Positions 23,638 through 32,208 of a DNA stretch of 64,000 nucleotides are shown piece by piece (position 1 is the stretch's first letter; every line of letters begins with the position of its first letter). The notes below the pieces were generated by a model, which was given only the letters and a program-made list of their open reading frames with translations, did no database searches and was not told the origin of the DNA. This DNA comes from Streptococcus gallolyticus. Its GTDB lineage: Bacteria; Bacillota; Bacilli; Lactobacillales; Streptococcaceae. The position numbers and the translations under genes are program-made. The DNA lies in contig JAIMFC010000006.1 of assembly GCA_019794795.1 (NCBI GenBank), forward strand, positions 1 through 64,000, in the 5' to 3' direction.

Positions 23638-24111
23638 GTGGCAATCAGGGGGCGAAAACCAAAGCCAACGAATATGAAAATACTTGAGGGAAATCCTGGT
23701 AAGCGACCACTTCCTACAAATGAAGTCAAACCCAAACAAAAAGCCCCACGTTGCCCACAGTGGCTTGAAGATGATGCAAAGAAGGAGTGGAAACGGATGG
23801 GAAAAATTCTCGAACAAATGGGAATTTTAACCGAAATGGACATGACTGCATTTGCAGGATACTGTCAAGCTTACGCTCGCTGGAAAGAGGCAGAAGAGTT
23901 CCTTTCCAAGCATGGCTCCATTATCAAAACCCCGAATGGCTATCTCCAACAAGTCCCTCAAGTCTCTATCAGCCAGACTAACTTAAAAATCATGCTTAAA
24001 TTCTGTGAACAGTTTGGTTTAACACCATCAGCACGTAACCGTTTAGCGACTATGGATGCGGAAGTTGGTACTGGTGATGAAATGGAAGATTTGTTAGGAG
24101 GAATTTTATGA
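23638..24111 (+). CDS. Terminase small subunit, P27 family
   Basis: The 157-aa protein starts with GTG after a strong AGGAGG site. It has the P27-type N-terminus (RGRKPKPTNMKILEGNPGKRPLP), the APRCPQWLEDDAKKEWKRMGKILEQMGILTEMD block and the conserved KIMLKFCEQFGLTPSARNRL near the end. The small subunit recognises phage DNA and guides the large subunit. It overlaps the large subunit gene by 4 bases. Confidence 0.92.
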   Translation: MAIRGRKPKPTNMKILEGNPGKRPLPTNEVKPKQKAPRCPQWLEDDAKKEWKRMGKILEQMGILTEMDMTAFAGYCQAYARWKEAEEFLSKHGSIIKTPNGYLQQVPQVSISQTNLKIMLKFCEQFGLTPSARNRLATMDAEVGTGDEMEDLLGGIL

Positions 24112-25700
24112 GCTATCATTATGAACCAAGTCCATTCATGCTTCCAACCTCACACTATGATGAGGCAAAGGCTGATAGGGCAGTAACATTTATCAATAAC
24201 CTCTCCCACACCAAAGGAAAGTGGGCAGGAAAGCGATTTGATTTGTTGCCGTGGCAGGAACAGATTGTCCGTGACCTATTTGGAATTGTCAAGGAAGATG
24301 GCAATCGCCAATTCCTAACAGCCTATATAGAAATTCCTAAAAAGAATGGCAAGTCTGAGCTAGCAGCGGCTATCGCTCTTTATTTATTATATGCGGATAA
24401 TGAAGCCAGTGCGGAAGTTTATGGTGCCGCTTGTGACCGAAACCAAGCATCAATCGTATTTGATGTGGCCAAACAGATGGTACAGATGAGTCGCCCCTTG
24501 GAAAAGCGGTCTAAGATAATGGGAGCTACCAAGCGTATTGTAAATTATTCTAACGCTGGGTTTTACCAAGTTCTTTCTGCAGAGACTGGGACAAAGCATG
24601 GACTAAACGTATCTGGCTTGGTCTTTGATGAAATCCACGCTCAGCCTAATCGCCATTTGTATGATGTATTGACCAAAGGGTCAGGAGATGCAAGGGAACA
24701 ACCCCTCTTTTTTATTATCACGACAGCTGGAACGGATAGGAACTCCATCTGTTATGAATTGCATACTAAAGCATTGGATATTTTGAATGGTAGAAAGAAG
24801 GACACGTCATTCTATCCTGTGGTTTATGGATTATCCGATGAAGATGATTGGAATGATGAAGCAAACTGGAGAAGAGCCAACCCTTCACTAGGGCATACAA
24901 TTGGGATTGATCGTGTAAGAGAAGCCTACCAACAGGCACTTGATAACCCAGCAGAAGAGAATGTCTTTAAGCAGCTCCGTCTAAATATGTGGACAAGTTC
25001 AAGTGTTGCTTGGATTCCAGAACATGTTTATGCGAAAGGCAATGCCCCAATTGACTATGTAGCTCTTAAAGGTCGTGATTGTTACGCAGGGCTTGACTTA
25101 TCGAGCACATCTGACATTACAGCCTTAGTCTTAGTCTTTCCGCCACGGAATAGTGAGGAGAACTACATTATCTTACCTTTCTTTTGGTTACCAGAAGATA
25201 CCTTGGAACTTAGATGTCGTCGTGACCATGTTCTGTACGATGTCTGGGAGCGTCAAGGTTACATCAAAACAACGGAGGGTAATGTCGTTCACTACGGTTT
25301 TATCGAAAAATTTATTGAAGACTTGTCAGAAATCTATCATATCAAGGAAATAGCTTATGACCGTTGGAATGCGACACAGATGGTTCAGAATCTAGAAGGG
25401 ATGGGCTTGACCATGGTGCCTTTCGGTCAGGGATACAAGGATATGAGTCCACCATCAAAGGAACTTTACAAACTTATGATGGAAGGCAAGATTCAACATG
25501 GTGGGCATCCAGTTCTGAAATGGATGGGACAAAACGTAGTCATGAGACAAGACCCTGCTGGTAATATCAAGCCTGATAAGGAAAAGTCAGTCGAGAAGAT
25601 TGACGGTATTGTAGCACTCATTATGGGACTGGACCGTTGTATACGTCATCAAACCGATGAAGGAAGTGTGTATGATGAACGTGGAATATTGAGTTTTTAG
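24108..25700 (+). CDS. Terminase large subunit
   Basis: The 530-aa motor cuts and pumps phage DNA into the head. The ATPase carries a Walker A-like PKKNGKSELA at about 78-87 and Walker B LVFDEIHA at about 170-177, with coupling motif FIITTAGT. The RNase H-like nuclease begins with GLDLSSTSD (about 327-335) and ends with the DGIVALIMGLD segment (about 500-510). The order small subunit, large subunit, portal is kept apart from a Phd-Doc pair inserted after it. The last bases overlap the palindromic operator of that pair. Confidence 0.95.
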   Translation: MSYHYEPSPFMLPTSHYDEAKADRAVTFINNLSHTKGKWAGKRFDLLPWQEQIVRDLFGIVKEDGNRQFLTAYIEIPKKNGKSELAAAIALYLLYADNEASAEVYGAACDRNQASIVFDVAKQMVQMSRPLEKRSKIMGATKRIVNYSNAGFYQVLSAETGTKHGLNVSGLVFDEIHAQPNRHLYDVLTKGSGDAREQPLFFIITTAGTDRNSICYELHTKALDILNGRKKDTSFYPVVYGLSDEDDWNDEANWRRANPSLGHTIGIDRVREAYQQALDNPAEENVFKQLRLNMWTSSSVAWIPEHVYAKGNAPIDYVALKGRDCYAGLDLSSTSDITALVLVFPPRNSEENYIILPFFWLPEDTLELRCRRDHVLYDVWERQGYIKTTEGNVVHYGFIEKFIEDLSEIYHIKEIAYDRWNATQMVQNLEGMGLTMVPFGQGYKDMSPPSKELYKLMMEGKIQHGGHPVLKWMGQNVVMRQDPAGNIKPDKEKSVEKIDGIVALIMGLDRCIRHQTDEGSVYDERGILSF

Positions 25701-25749
25701 GATGTATTCAACCTAAATAGGTTGAATATATCCTAAAAAGTGGTAGAAT
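25699..25749 (+). promoter_or_regulatory. Promoter and palindromic operator of phd-doc
   Basis: A long inverted repeat (25699-25714 with 25719-25734, one mismatch, four-base loop) overlaps the -35 box TTGAAT (25722-25727). The -10 box TAGAAT (25744-25749) is 16 bases on. Antitoxin binding here would block its own transcription, as in Phd-Doc and YefM systems. Confidence 0.7.
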
Positions 25750-25770
25750 AGAGAAAAGGAGGATATTACC

Positions 25771-26028
25771 ATGCAAATCAATATTGAAAACTTAGTCTCT
25801 ATTTCTGAAGCAAATCAAAACTTTTCTAAGGTAGCTCGTATGGTTGATACGAATGGTACTGCAGTAATTTTGAAAAATAACACACCAAAGTATGTATTAG
25901 TGGACTATCAGAGTCTAATTAAAGAGGAACAGGCAAGCCCTACGGTTGTTGAACAATCAACTTTGGATGAAGTTGCGACTTCAGTTTTATCACGCCATCT
26001 TGATGCATTTAAGGAATTGGCAAAATGA
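25771..26028 (+). CDS. phd: Antitoxin of the Phd/YefM family
   Basis: The 85-aa protein has the N-terminal DNA-binding fold of Phd/YefM (VSISEANQNFSKVARMVDTNGTAVILKNNTPKYVLVDYQSL, about 10-53) and a disordered, toxin-binding C-terminus. It represses its own promoter and neutralises the Doc-like toxin, whose gene overlaps by 4 bases. The pair is placed between large terminase and portal and has its own promoter and terminator, so it is expressed in the lysogen apart from late genes. Confidence 0.85.
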   Translation: MQINIENLVSISEANQNFSKVARMVDTNGTAVILKNNTPKYVLVDYQSLIKEEQASPTVVEQSTLDEVATSVLSRHLDAFKELAK

Positions 26029-26396
26029 AAGTATTAACTGTTGAACAGGTTATTGAATTACACACTAGGTTAATTCAAGCTACTGGGGGTTTAGATGGTG
26101 TTAGGGATGTTGGTTTAATAGAATCTTCACTATCTTCAGCTTTTAGTACTTATTTTGGTGTTGAGAAGTATCCAAGTATTGAAGAAAAGGCTGCTAGACT
26201 TTGTTATTCGCTAGTTAATAATCATGCCTTCCTTGATGGGAACAAGCGAATTGGAGTTTTTGTCATGATTATTTTCCTAGAATTAAATGGCATCGTGTTA
26301 AATCAGACTGATGATGAGATAGTGAAGCTAGGACTTGGAGTAGCTTCATCAGAATTAGATTATGATGCAATTTTAGAATACATTCGGAATCATTAA
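26025..26396 (+). CDS. doc: Doc/Fic-family toxin
   Basis: The 123-aa protein carries HAFLDGNKRIG (about 67-77), the Fic motif in the Doc form HxFxxGNKR, in which the enzyme phosphorylates elongation factor EF-Tu and so stops translation. The N-terminal TVEQVIELHTRLIQATGG and the ARLCYSLVNNHAF helix are typical of Doc. The toxin is released if the antitoxin decays, which favours keeping the prophage (addiction) or aborts infection. All motif residues are present, so it should be active. Confidence 0.88.
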   Translation: MKVLTVEQVIELHTRLIQATGGLDGVRDVGLIESSLSSAFSTYFGVEKYPSIEEKAARLCYSLVNNHAFLDGNKRIGVFVMIIFLELNGIVLNQTDDEIVKLGLGVASSELDYDAILEYIRNH

Positions 26397-26488
26397 AACT
26401 TTTCTTATTGAGGATATAACTTCAAGAAAGTGATTGAACTTGGTATCTTCTTGAAGAAGGAGAGATGAAAACCATCTAAGAATAAACG

Positions 26489-26516
26489 AAAAGCACTTCA
26501 ATTGAGGTGCTTTTTT
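26489..26516 (+). terminator. Terminator between doc and portal
   Basis: AAGCAC.TCAA (26491-26500) pairs with TTGA.GTGCTT (26502-26512) and T6 follows. Upstream, a second inverted repeat CTTCAAGAA/TTCTTGAAG (about 26422-26458) is of unknown role. Confidence 0.75.
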
Positions 26517-26536
26517 CGTACTTAAAAGGAGGAACT

Positions 26537-27820
26537 ATGGGATTACTAGATTTACTGGGACGTAAGCGTGCTAGAGATAAACCACGAAATAGTTATGAAG
26601 GTCAGGACTTCTCATATCTGTTTGGACGAACGACCAGTGGGGAAAATGTGGATGAGTTTAAGGCTATGCAGACGACAGCTGTTTATGCCTGTGTCCGTAT
26701 CTTAGCTGAAGCAGTTGCTTCATTACCCATTCATGTATATGAGAGAACGGCAACTGGAAAGGAGAAGAAGGTGGAACATCCCCTTTATTTTCTCTTGCAT
26801 GATGAACCTAACCCTGAGATGTCATCCTTTGTCTTTAGAGAAACCTTGATGACCCATCTATTGATATGGGGCAATGCCTATGTCCAGATTATCCGAGATA
26901 GGAGTGGACAGGTAATTAGTCTTTACCCACTTTTACCAGATAAGATGTCAGTACATCGAGATGAGAGTGGTAAGCTCTATTACAAATACAAGCGTCAGTC
27001 AGAAGAAAATCCTAACTTTAAGGAAAAGGGTGATGCTATTTTGAGAGCAGAAGATGTTCTCCACGTTCCTGGTCTGGGTTTTGATGGATTGATTGGCTAT
27101 TCTCCAATTGCCCTTGCAAAAAATGCTATCGGTATGACATTGGCTACGGAAAACTATGGGGCATCATTCTTTAAAAATGGTGCAAATCCAGGTGGTGTTT
27201 TGGAACACCCAGGGATTCTCAAAGATCCCAAACGAGTGAGAGATTCATGGAATGCAGTCTACAATGGGGTAACCAATGCCCATAAAGTGGCAGTTCTTGA
27301 GGAAGGAATGAAATACACTCAAGTAGGCATTCCACCTGAAGAAGCCCAGTTCCTTCAGACAAGAAAATTCCAAATCAATGAAATTGCAAGGCTCTACCGC
27401 ATTCCACCTCATATGGTTGGTGACTTGGAGAAGTCCTCATTTTCAAACATTGAGCAACAATCTCTAGAATTTGTTAAATATACCTTAGACCCTTGGGTAG
27501 TTCGTCTCGAACAAGCTTTCAAGAGGTCTCTTTTTTTACCTGAAGAAAAGAAAACCTACTTTGTGAAGTTCAATGTAGATGGTCTTCTTCGTGGTGACTA
27601 TCAGAGTCGAATGAATGGGTATGCGATTGGTAGACAAAATGGCTGGCTGTCGACAAATGATATACGTGAACTTGAGGACTTGAATCTCCTTTCAGATGAG
27701 GAAGGAGGTAATCTCTACTTGATAAATGGAAACATGACGAAACTGAAGGATGCAGGTGGTTTTATGAAACAAGCACCGTTAGAACAAGAAACTCAATATG
27801 AGGAGGATATGGATGCATAA
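26537..27820 (+). CDS. Phage portal protein (HK97 type)
   Basis: The 427-aa protein forms the twelve-part ring through which DNA enters the head. The start MGLLDLLGRKRARD at 26537 follows AAAGGAGG. Family marks are QTTAVYACVRILAEAVASLPIHVYER, NPEMSSFVFRETLMTHLLIWGNAYVQIIRD, and FLQTRKFQINEIARLYRIPPHMVGDLEKSSFSNIEQQSLEFVKYTLDPW in the conserved stem and crown. The stop overlaps the protease start by 8 bases. Confidence 0.95.
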   Translation: MGLLDLLGRKRARDKPRNSYEGQDFSYLFGRTTSGENVDEFKAMQTTAVYACVRILAEAVASLPIHVYERTATGKEKKVEHPLYFLLHDEPNPEMSSFVFRETLMTHLLIWGNAYVQIIRDRSGQVISLYPLLPDKMSVHRDESGKLYYKYKRQSEENPNFKEKGDAILRAEDVLHVPGLGFDGLIGYSPIALAKNAIGMTLATENYGASFFKNGANPGGVLEHPGILKDPKRVRDSWNAVYNGVTNAHKVAVLEEGMKYTQVGIPPEEAQFLQTRKFQINEIARLYRIPPHMVGDLEKSSFSNIEQQSLEFVKYTLDPWVVRLEQAFKRSLFLPEEKKTYFVKFNVDGLLRGDYQSRMNGYAIGRQNGWLSTNDIRELEDLNLLSDEEGGNLYLINGNMTKLKDAGGFMKQAPLEQETQYEEDMDA

Positions 27821-28508
27821 GTTTTGGAATTTTACAGAAGATGATAGTGGTCGAACACTTCGTATAGAAGGACAGATTGCTGATGAGACGTGGTTTGGCG
27901 ATGAAGTCACACCACAAGTATTTAAAAATGATTTACATGCAGGAAATGGAGACATCACCCTCTGGATTAATAGTCCAGGGGGTGATGTTTTTGCGGCTGC
28001 TCAAATCTATAACATGCTGATGGATTACAAAGGTGATGTTCATGTCGTAATTGATGGATTAGCCGCAAGTGCTGCTAGTGTCATTGCAATGGCAGGTACA
28101 ACGGTTTCTATGAGTCCGGTTGCCATGATTATGATTCACAACCCTTGGACTGTGGCACAAGGTGAAGCTAAGGATATGCAGAAGGTCATTGAAATGTTGG
28201 GAGAGATTAAGGAATCCATCATCAATGCCTATGAATTAAGAACAGGACTTTCAAGAACCAAACTCTCGCACCTTATGGACTCAGAGTCTTGGTTCAATGC
28301 CAAAAAGGCTGTTGAACTGGGCTTTGCGGACAAGATTCTCTTTGACAAACAAGAGGAACATGGAATGGATACTGAGAGTTATTCTTTCAGTCGAACTGCT
28401 GCCCAACAAGATTTACTTGTCAAAATGCAGGCGAAGCTTGAAGTCCAACAACAAAAGAAAACAATCCCTATCAATCAGTTGGAAAAACGATTGAATTTGC
28501 TTAAATAA
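27813..28508 (+). CDS. ClpP-like prohead maturation protease
   Basis: The 231-aa protein has the ClpP/crotonase fold used by HK97-like phages to remove capsid scaffold. The catalytic serine lies in LAASAASVIAMAGT (about 82-95) and the histidine in MIMIHNPW (about 105-112). INSPGGDVFAAAQIY is the oxyanion-hole region. The start at 27813 is placed 9 bases after GAGGAGG. The acidic C-terminus is probably for capsid contact. It is followed by the major capsid protein. Confidence 0.93.
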   Translation: MHKFWNFTEDDSGRTLRIEGQIADETWFGDEVTPQVFKNDLHAGNGDITLWINSPGGDVFAAAQIYNMLMDYKGDVHVVIDGLAASAASVIAMAGTTVSMSPVAMIMIHNPWTVAQGEAKDMQKVIEMLGEIKESIINAYELRTGLSRTKLSHLMDSESWFNAKKAVELGFADKILFDKQEEHGMDTESYSFSRTAAQQDLLVKMQAKLEVQQQKKTIPINQLEKRLNLLK

Positions 28509-28526
28509 CGAAAGGAAAATGAACTG

Positions 28527-29732
28527 ATGTCTAAATTACTTGAATTGAAAGAAAAACGTAACCTAGCTTGGCAACAAGCAAAAACCTTCCTTGATTCTGT
28601 TCGAACAGAAGATGGACTTGTATCTGAGGAAGATTCCAAACGCTATGATGATATGGAAGCAAAAATCAACCTCTACAATCAAGAGATTGCTCGATTGGAG
28701 CGACAAGAAAAGATTGACCTTGAACTTGCTCAACCAGCCTCACAGGCTCTAATTGGGCAGCCCACTACAGTTCTGAATGACAAGACTACTGAAGAGGAAA
28801 AGAAGGGTGTGGCTTCAGATAGCTATGCCAAGACATTTTGGACAAGTGTTCGTAAACGTCACTTCTTTGATGTCAAAGATGTCCTTCGAGTTGGGGAAGA
28901 TACCGAAGGTGGTCATCTGGTTCCTGATGAGTATGAGAAGAAACTAGTTCAAGGATTACAAGAAGAGAATTTCTTCCGCAGCCTTGCGACTGTTATCAAA
29001 ACATCTAGTGGTGAGCGAAAGATTCCTGTTGTGACTGGACATGGTTCGGCCTCATGGATGGATGAAAATGGTCTCTATCCTGAAACAGAAGAAACCTTTG
29101 GTCAGGTGACTCTAGACTCTCATAAGATTGGGACTGCTATTCGTATTTCAGAAGAGTTACTTAACGATTCAGTCTTTGACCTTGAGTCCTATATGACAGC
29201 TGAATTTTCTCGTCGAATTGGAACGGAAGAAGAAAAGGCATTCTTGATTGGTGATGGTTCTAAGAAACCGACAGGTATCTTTACTCAGGCAGAAGTTACA
29301 GGTCCAACGACTGCTACAAAGGATATTACCTTTGATGACATGATTGAACTGTATCATTCTTTACCAGCACCATATCGTAAGAATGCAGTTTGGATTTTAC
29401 ATGATACGACTGTCAAAGCTATCCGTAAACTCAAAGATAATAATGGCAATTACATTTGGCAGCCATCCACTCAAGCTGGACAACCAGATTTGATTCTAAA
29501 TCGTCCATACTATACATCAACCTTTGCCCCACTTCCTGAAGCAGGAAACAAGGCCATTGCATTTGGTGATTTCTCATATTATTGGATTGCGGACCGTCAA
29601 GGTCGGACCTTCAAACGTTTGAACGAACTCTATGCCAATAATGGACAGATTGGTTTTCTTGCTTCACAACGTGTTGATGGTAAGTTAGTCCTACCTGAAG
29701 CCGTGAAGACACTAACAGTAAAGGCTAAGTAG
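28527..29732 (+). CDS. Major capsid protein (HK97 fold)
   Basis: The 401-aa protein has an N-terminal helical scaffold-like domain (about 1-100; LELKEKRNLAWQQAKTFLDSV and the coiled-coil AKINLYNQEIARLERQEKID), which the upstream protease would remove, and a capsid domain with GGHLVPDEYEKKLVQGLQEENFFRSLATV, SWMDENGLYPETEETFGQV and ILHDTTVKAIRKLKDNNGNY. Gene order and domain layout are those of HK97 gp5. Cleavage most likely lies shortly before residue 120. Confidence 0.94.
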   Translation: MSKLLELKEKRNLAWQQAKTFLDSVRTEDGLVSEEDSKRYDDMEAKINLYNQEIARLERQEKIDLELAQPASQALIGQPTTVLNDKTTEEEKKGVASDSYAKTFWTSVRKRHFFDVKDVLRVGEDTEGGHLVPDEYEKKLVQGLQEENFFRSLATVIKTSSGERKIPVVTGHGSASWMDENGLYPETEETFGQVTLDSHKIGTAIRISEELLNDSVFDLESYMTAEFSRRIGTEEEKAFLIGDGSKKPTGIFTQAEVTGPTTATKDITFDDMIELYHSLPAPYRKNAVWILHDTTVKAIRKLKDNNGNYIWQPSTQAGQPDLILNRPYYTSTFAPLPEAGNKAIAFGDFSYYWIADRQGRTFKRLNELYANNGQIGFLASQRVDGKLVLPEAVKTLTVKAK

Positions 29733-29734
29733 TC

Positions 29735-29992
29735 ATGGTTAGTTTAGCAGAAACAAAACAGTATCTCAAAGTGGAACACGATGATGAGGATGGACTGATT
29801 GAGCAGTTGCTTGAAACCAGTCAACAACTCTGCGAAGATATTTTGCGACAATCAATTTATTCAGACGTTCTAAAGACGGCAATCCTATATGGGGTTGCCT
29901 ATCTTTATGAACACAGAGAAGATGCCAATCATAAGGAGTTGAAAGAGACTCTCTATCATTTGCTGCTGGCTGAACGAAAGGATGTGTTCTGA
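29735..29992 (+). CDS. Head-tail connector protein (gp6-like)
   Basis: The 85-aa protein begins MVSLAETKQYLKVEHDDEDGLIEQLL, the signature of HK97 gp6/YqbG-like connectors: a helical protein that docks under the portal ring. It is 3 bases after the capsid gene and overlaps the next gene by one base. Confidence 0.88.
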   Translation: MVSLAETKQYLKVEHDDEDGLIEQLLETSQQLCEDILRQSIYSDVLKTAILYGVAYLYEHREDANHKELKETLYHLLLAERKDVF

Positions 29993-30330
29993 TGAAGATT
30001 GCACCCTTGAGAGAACGCTTGTCATTTCAGATTCGACAGATTGTTCAAGATGAGATTGGCAATGAAACTTCGACATGGATACCTTTATTTGACCGGTGGT
30101 GCTCTTGTCGTCCTCTCACCTTGACCGAAAGGGATGGGAGTGTGACGAAACTGGAACAAGAGAAAGTCCAGTTCACCCTCAGGTATGAAAAGGCAATTCT
30201 TGGACTTCATTCTTTAACGACTCACATTCAATTTCGTGGTCAAACCTATGAGATTGAGTCTATTGATGGAGATACAGTGCCAAGGCAACTGATTTACATC
30301 GTCGCCATTAGGGAGGAGAGTTATGACTAG
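29992..30330 (+). CDS. Head closure protein (SPP1 gp16-like)
   Basis: The 112-aa protein starts MKIAPLRERLSFQIRQIVQDEIGNET, characteristic of the phage head-tail joining family (beta barrel, stopper below the connector). FDRWCSCRPLTLTERDG and LRYEKAILGLHSLTTHIQFRGQTYEIESID fit the family pattern. It overlaps the next gene by 8 bases. Confidence 0.85.
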   Translation: MKIAPLRERLSFQIRQIVQDEIGNETSTWIPLFDRWCSCRPLTLTERDGSVTKLEQEKVQFTLRYEKAILGLHSLTTHIQFRGQTYEIESIDGDTVPRQLIYIVAIREESYD

Positions 30331-30691
30331 AATTGAACTAGATGCACTTGAAACTGCCATCGCAAATGAGCTAGCTGAGTATGTAAAGGATACCGCAGAG
30401 GTGATGCGTGAAGTTGTAGAGGAAGTCACAGATGAATCCATTGAAACCTTGAAAGCAACGTCACCGAGAAAGAGTGGATCCTATGCCAAAGGGTGGAAGA
30501 GTAAAGCAACGATTGATACCAGTACAGGTCTAACCAAGACCATTCATAATCGAACGCCAGGCCTGACGCATCTGTTAGAAAATGGTCATGTCAAGAGCTC
30601 TGGTGGGCGAGTTGAGGGAATTAAGCATATCGCACCTGTTGAGAAACAAGCGATACAATCCTTAGAAGAAAAGCTGAGAAAGCGAGTGTGA
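30323..30691 (+). CDS. HK97 gp10-like neck/tail-completion protein
   Basis: The 122-aa protein carries ATSPRKSGSYAKGWKSK and TPGLTHLLENGHVKSSGGRVEGIKHI, both typical of the HK97 gp10 family, which links head and tail. Its gene lies at the usual position between head closure and tail terminator genes. Confidence 0.88.
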   Translation: MTRIELDALETAIANELAEYVKDTAEVMREVVEEVTDESIETLKATSPRKSGSYAKGWKSKATIDTSTGLTKTIHNRTPGLTHLLENGHVKSSGGRVEGIKHIAPVEKQAIQSLEEKLRKRV

Positions 30692-30697
30692 TATGAC

Positions 30698-31024
30698 ATG
30701 TTACTGAGCGAATTGTACACCCTTCTCAATGAATTACAGTTTCCTCTTGCATACCATCATTTTGAGGAAGGGAGTCATCCAAGACCACCGTATATGGTTT
30801 ATTTGGTCACTGATTCAGATAATCATGGTGCAGACAATTGGACTTATCATAAGCAAAATAATCTGCAATTGGAACTCTATACCACTAAGAAAGATTTAGC
30901 AACTGAACAAAAGGTGGAGTCATTATTTGACAGCCACCTTATTTATTTTGAAAAAGTAGAGACCTATATCTCATCAGAGAAACTCTACCAAATAACCTAT
31001 TACATCACATTACATGGAGGATAA
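30698..31024 (+). CDS. Tail terminator-like protein
   Basis: The 108-aa protein (MLLSELYTLLNELQFPLAYHHF...) has HPRPPYMVYLVTDSDNHGADNWTYHK, a pattern found in siphophage tail-terminator proteins (gp11/gpU-like) at this locus. It would cap the tail tube and join it to the head. It overlaps the ribosome site of the major tail gene. Confidence 0.78.
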   Translation: MLLSELYTLLNELQFPLAYHHFEEGSHPRPPYMVYLVTDSDNHGADNWTYHKQNNLQLELYTTKKDLATEQKVESLFDSHLIYFEKVETYISSEKLYQITYYITLHGG

Positions 31025-31025
31025 T

Positions 31026-31595
31026 ATGGCTGAAAAGAATAAGGTCACCTTTGGACTACAAGATGTCCATTGGGCAGAAGTTACAAGCGAAGGTTCTGAT
31101 GGTACATTGACATACGGCAATGTAGAACGACTTCGTGGTGCTGCAGAATTAACCCTTGAACCAACAGGAGACAAGGGTTCTTATAAGGCAGACAATATCA
31201 ATTTTTATACAACGGAGTCAAACGATGGTTACGAAGGAACACTAAAAGTTGCTCTTCTAACGCAGGAATTTTTGACTCGAGTCCTCGGAGAGCAGTTGGA
31301 TGCGACGACAAATACCATTTCAGAAATCGCAAACAGCGAAAAGAAAAATTTTGCGTTGATGTTCCGTTTCGAAGGGGATAAAAAAGAAACATTACACGTT
31401 TTGTATTATTGTTACGCATCTCGTCCGACTGTTGGTTCAAAAACCAAGTCTGGTTCAGATATCAATGAGGTAGAGTTGACCTTTACTGCCAGCCCTCGCC
31501 CACTTGATAAGGTTGTACGTAGACGTACAACGGAGGAAACGAGCGATGAGATTCGTGAAAACTGGTTCAAGGCAGTTTTTGAACCTCGTAGGTAA
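31026..31595 (+). CDS. Major tail (tube) protein
   Basis: The 189-aa protein (start MAEKNKVTFGLQDVHWAEVT at 31026, just after TGGAGGA) has the beta-rich pattern of siphophage tube proteins: YGNVERLRGAAELTLEPTGDKGSYKADNINFY, GYEGTLKVALLT and NEVELTFTASPRPLDKVVRRRT. It is placed between the terminator and the tail-assembly chaperones. Confidence 0.9.
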   Translation: MAEKNKVTFGLQDVHWAEVTSEGSDGTLTYGNVERLRGAAELTLEPTGDKGSYKADNINFYTTESNDGYEGTLKVALLTQEFLTRVLGEQLDATTNTISEIANSEKKNFALMFRFEGDKKETLHVLYYCYASRPTVGSKTKSGSDINEVELTFTASPRPLDKVVRRRTTEETSDEIRENWFKAVFEPRR

Positions 31596-31606
31596 GGGAG
31601 AAGGCA

Positions 31607-32026
31607 ATGAGAGAAAGTATTACCATAGCAGGCACGACCTACGAGTTAGCAACCAATGCCTATACCCCAATCGCTTATAAAGGGCAGTTTGGTAAGGACT
31701 ATTTTCAAGATTTATTCTCGATGGTCAATAGTCAAGCAATCTTAGCAAAACTTGACGAGTTAGAAGATGGAGAGGAATTACAGGCACATCATATTGATGT
31801 TTCTATTCTGTCTGATTTCGATATGACATTTTTCCATCGAATCTTTTGGGTCTTTGCGAAGTCAGCCAATCCACGAGTGAAACCATTTGTGGATTTTTAT
31901 ATGGAGATGGAAGAATTTCCAGTGCAGGAAGTAGCCCCTGTCTTGATGAATATGTTGAACCAAGGGATGTCAACCAGAAAAAAGCAGATGAAACAGAAAC
32001 AGCGAGTGAAGAAATCTTCACAGTAG
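31607..32026 (+). CDS. Tail assembly chaperone G (short product)
   Basis: The 139-aa protein begins MRESITIAGTTYELATNAYTPIAYKGQFGKDYF and ends in a lysine-rich tail (RKKQMKQKQRVKKSSQ). In siphophages the first chaperone coats the tape measure during tail building. The reading frame contains A-AAA-AAG near its end, at which part of the ribosomes would slip back by one base to make the longer G-T fusion. Confidence 0.85.
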   Translation: MRESITIAGTTYELATNAYTPIAYKGQFGKDYFQDLFSMVNSQAILAKLDELEDGEELQAHHIDVSILSDFDMTFFHRIFWVFAKSANPRVKPFVDFYMEMEEFPVQEVAPVLMNMLNQGMSTRKKQMKQKQRVKKSSQ

Positions 32027-32190
32027 AGAGTTATTTCTCCTGTTGTAAGGAGACTGGTCTGACCATTGACGATTTAAAACATATCTCTATTGGGATGGCA
32101 CTTGACTACCAAACGGACTATGTGGAGATGCGTACTCGAGAAACTTCTCAAACACGACGAGCAACTCAAGCTGATTTTGATAATTTCTGA
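31607..32190 (+). CDS. Tail assembly chaperone G-T fusion by -1 frameshift
   Basis: Slipping at 31978-31984 moves translation into a second frame that is open to 32190 and reads KKADETETASEEIFTVESYF, then a helical domain (GLTIDDLKHISIGMALDYQTDYVEMR). The combined product is about 194 residues. The T part recruits the tube protein in lambda-like phages. Its frame has no ribosome site of its own, and the tape measure gene starts 18 bases after its stop, so a fusion is the natural reading. Confidence 0.82.
31978..31984 (+). promoter_or_regulatory. Slippery heptamer A AAA AAG
   Basis: Read in the zero frame as AGA AAA AAG, the site permits both tRNAs to re-pair in the -1 frame. It is the same heptamer that E. 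coli dnaX uses. Confidence 0.82.
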
Positions 32191-32208
32191 TGGTAGAAAG
32201 GAGGGACT

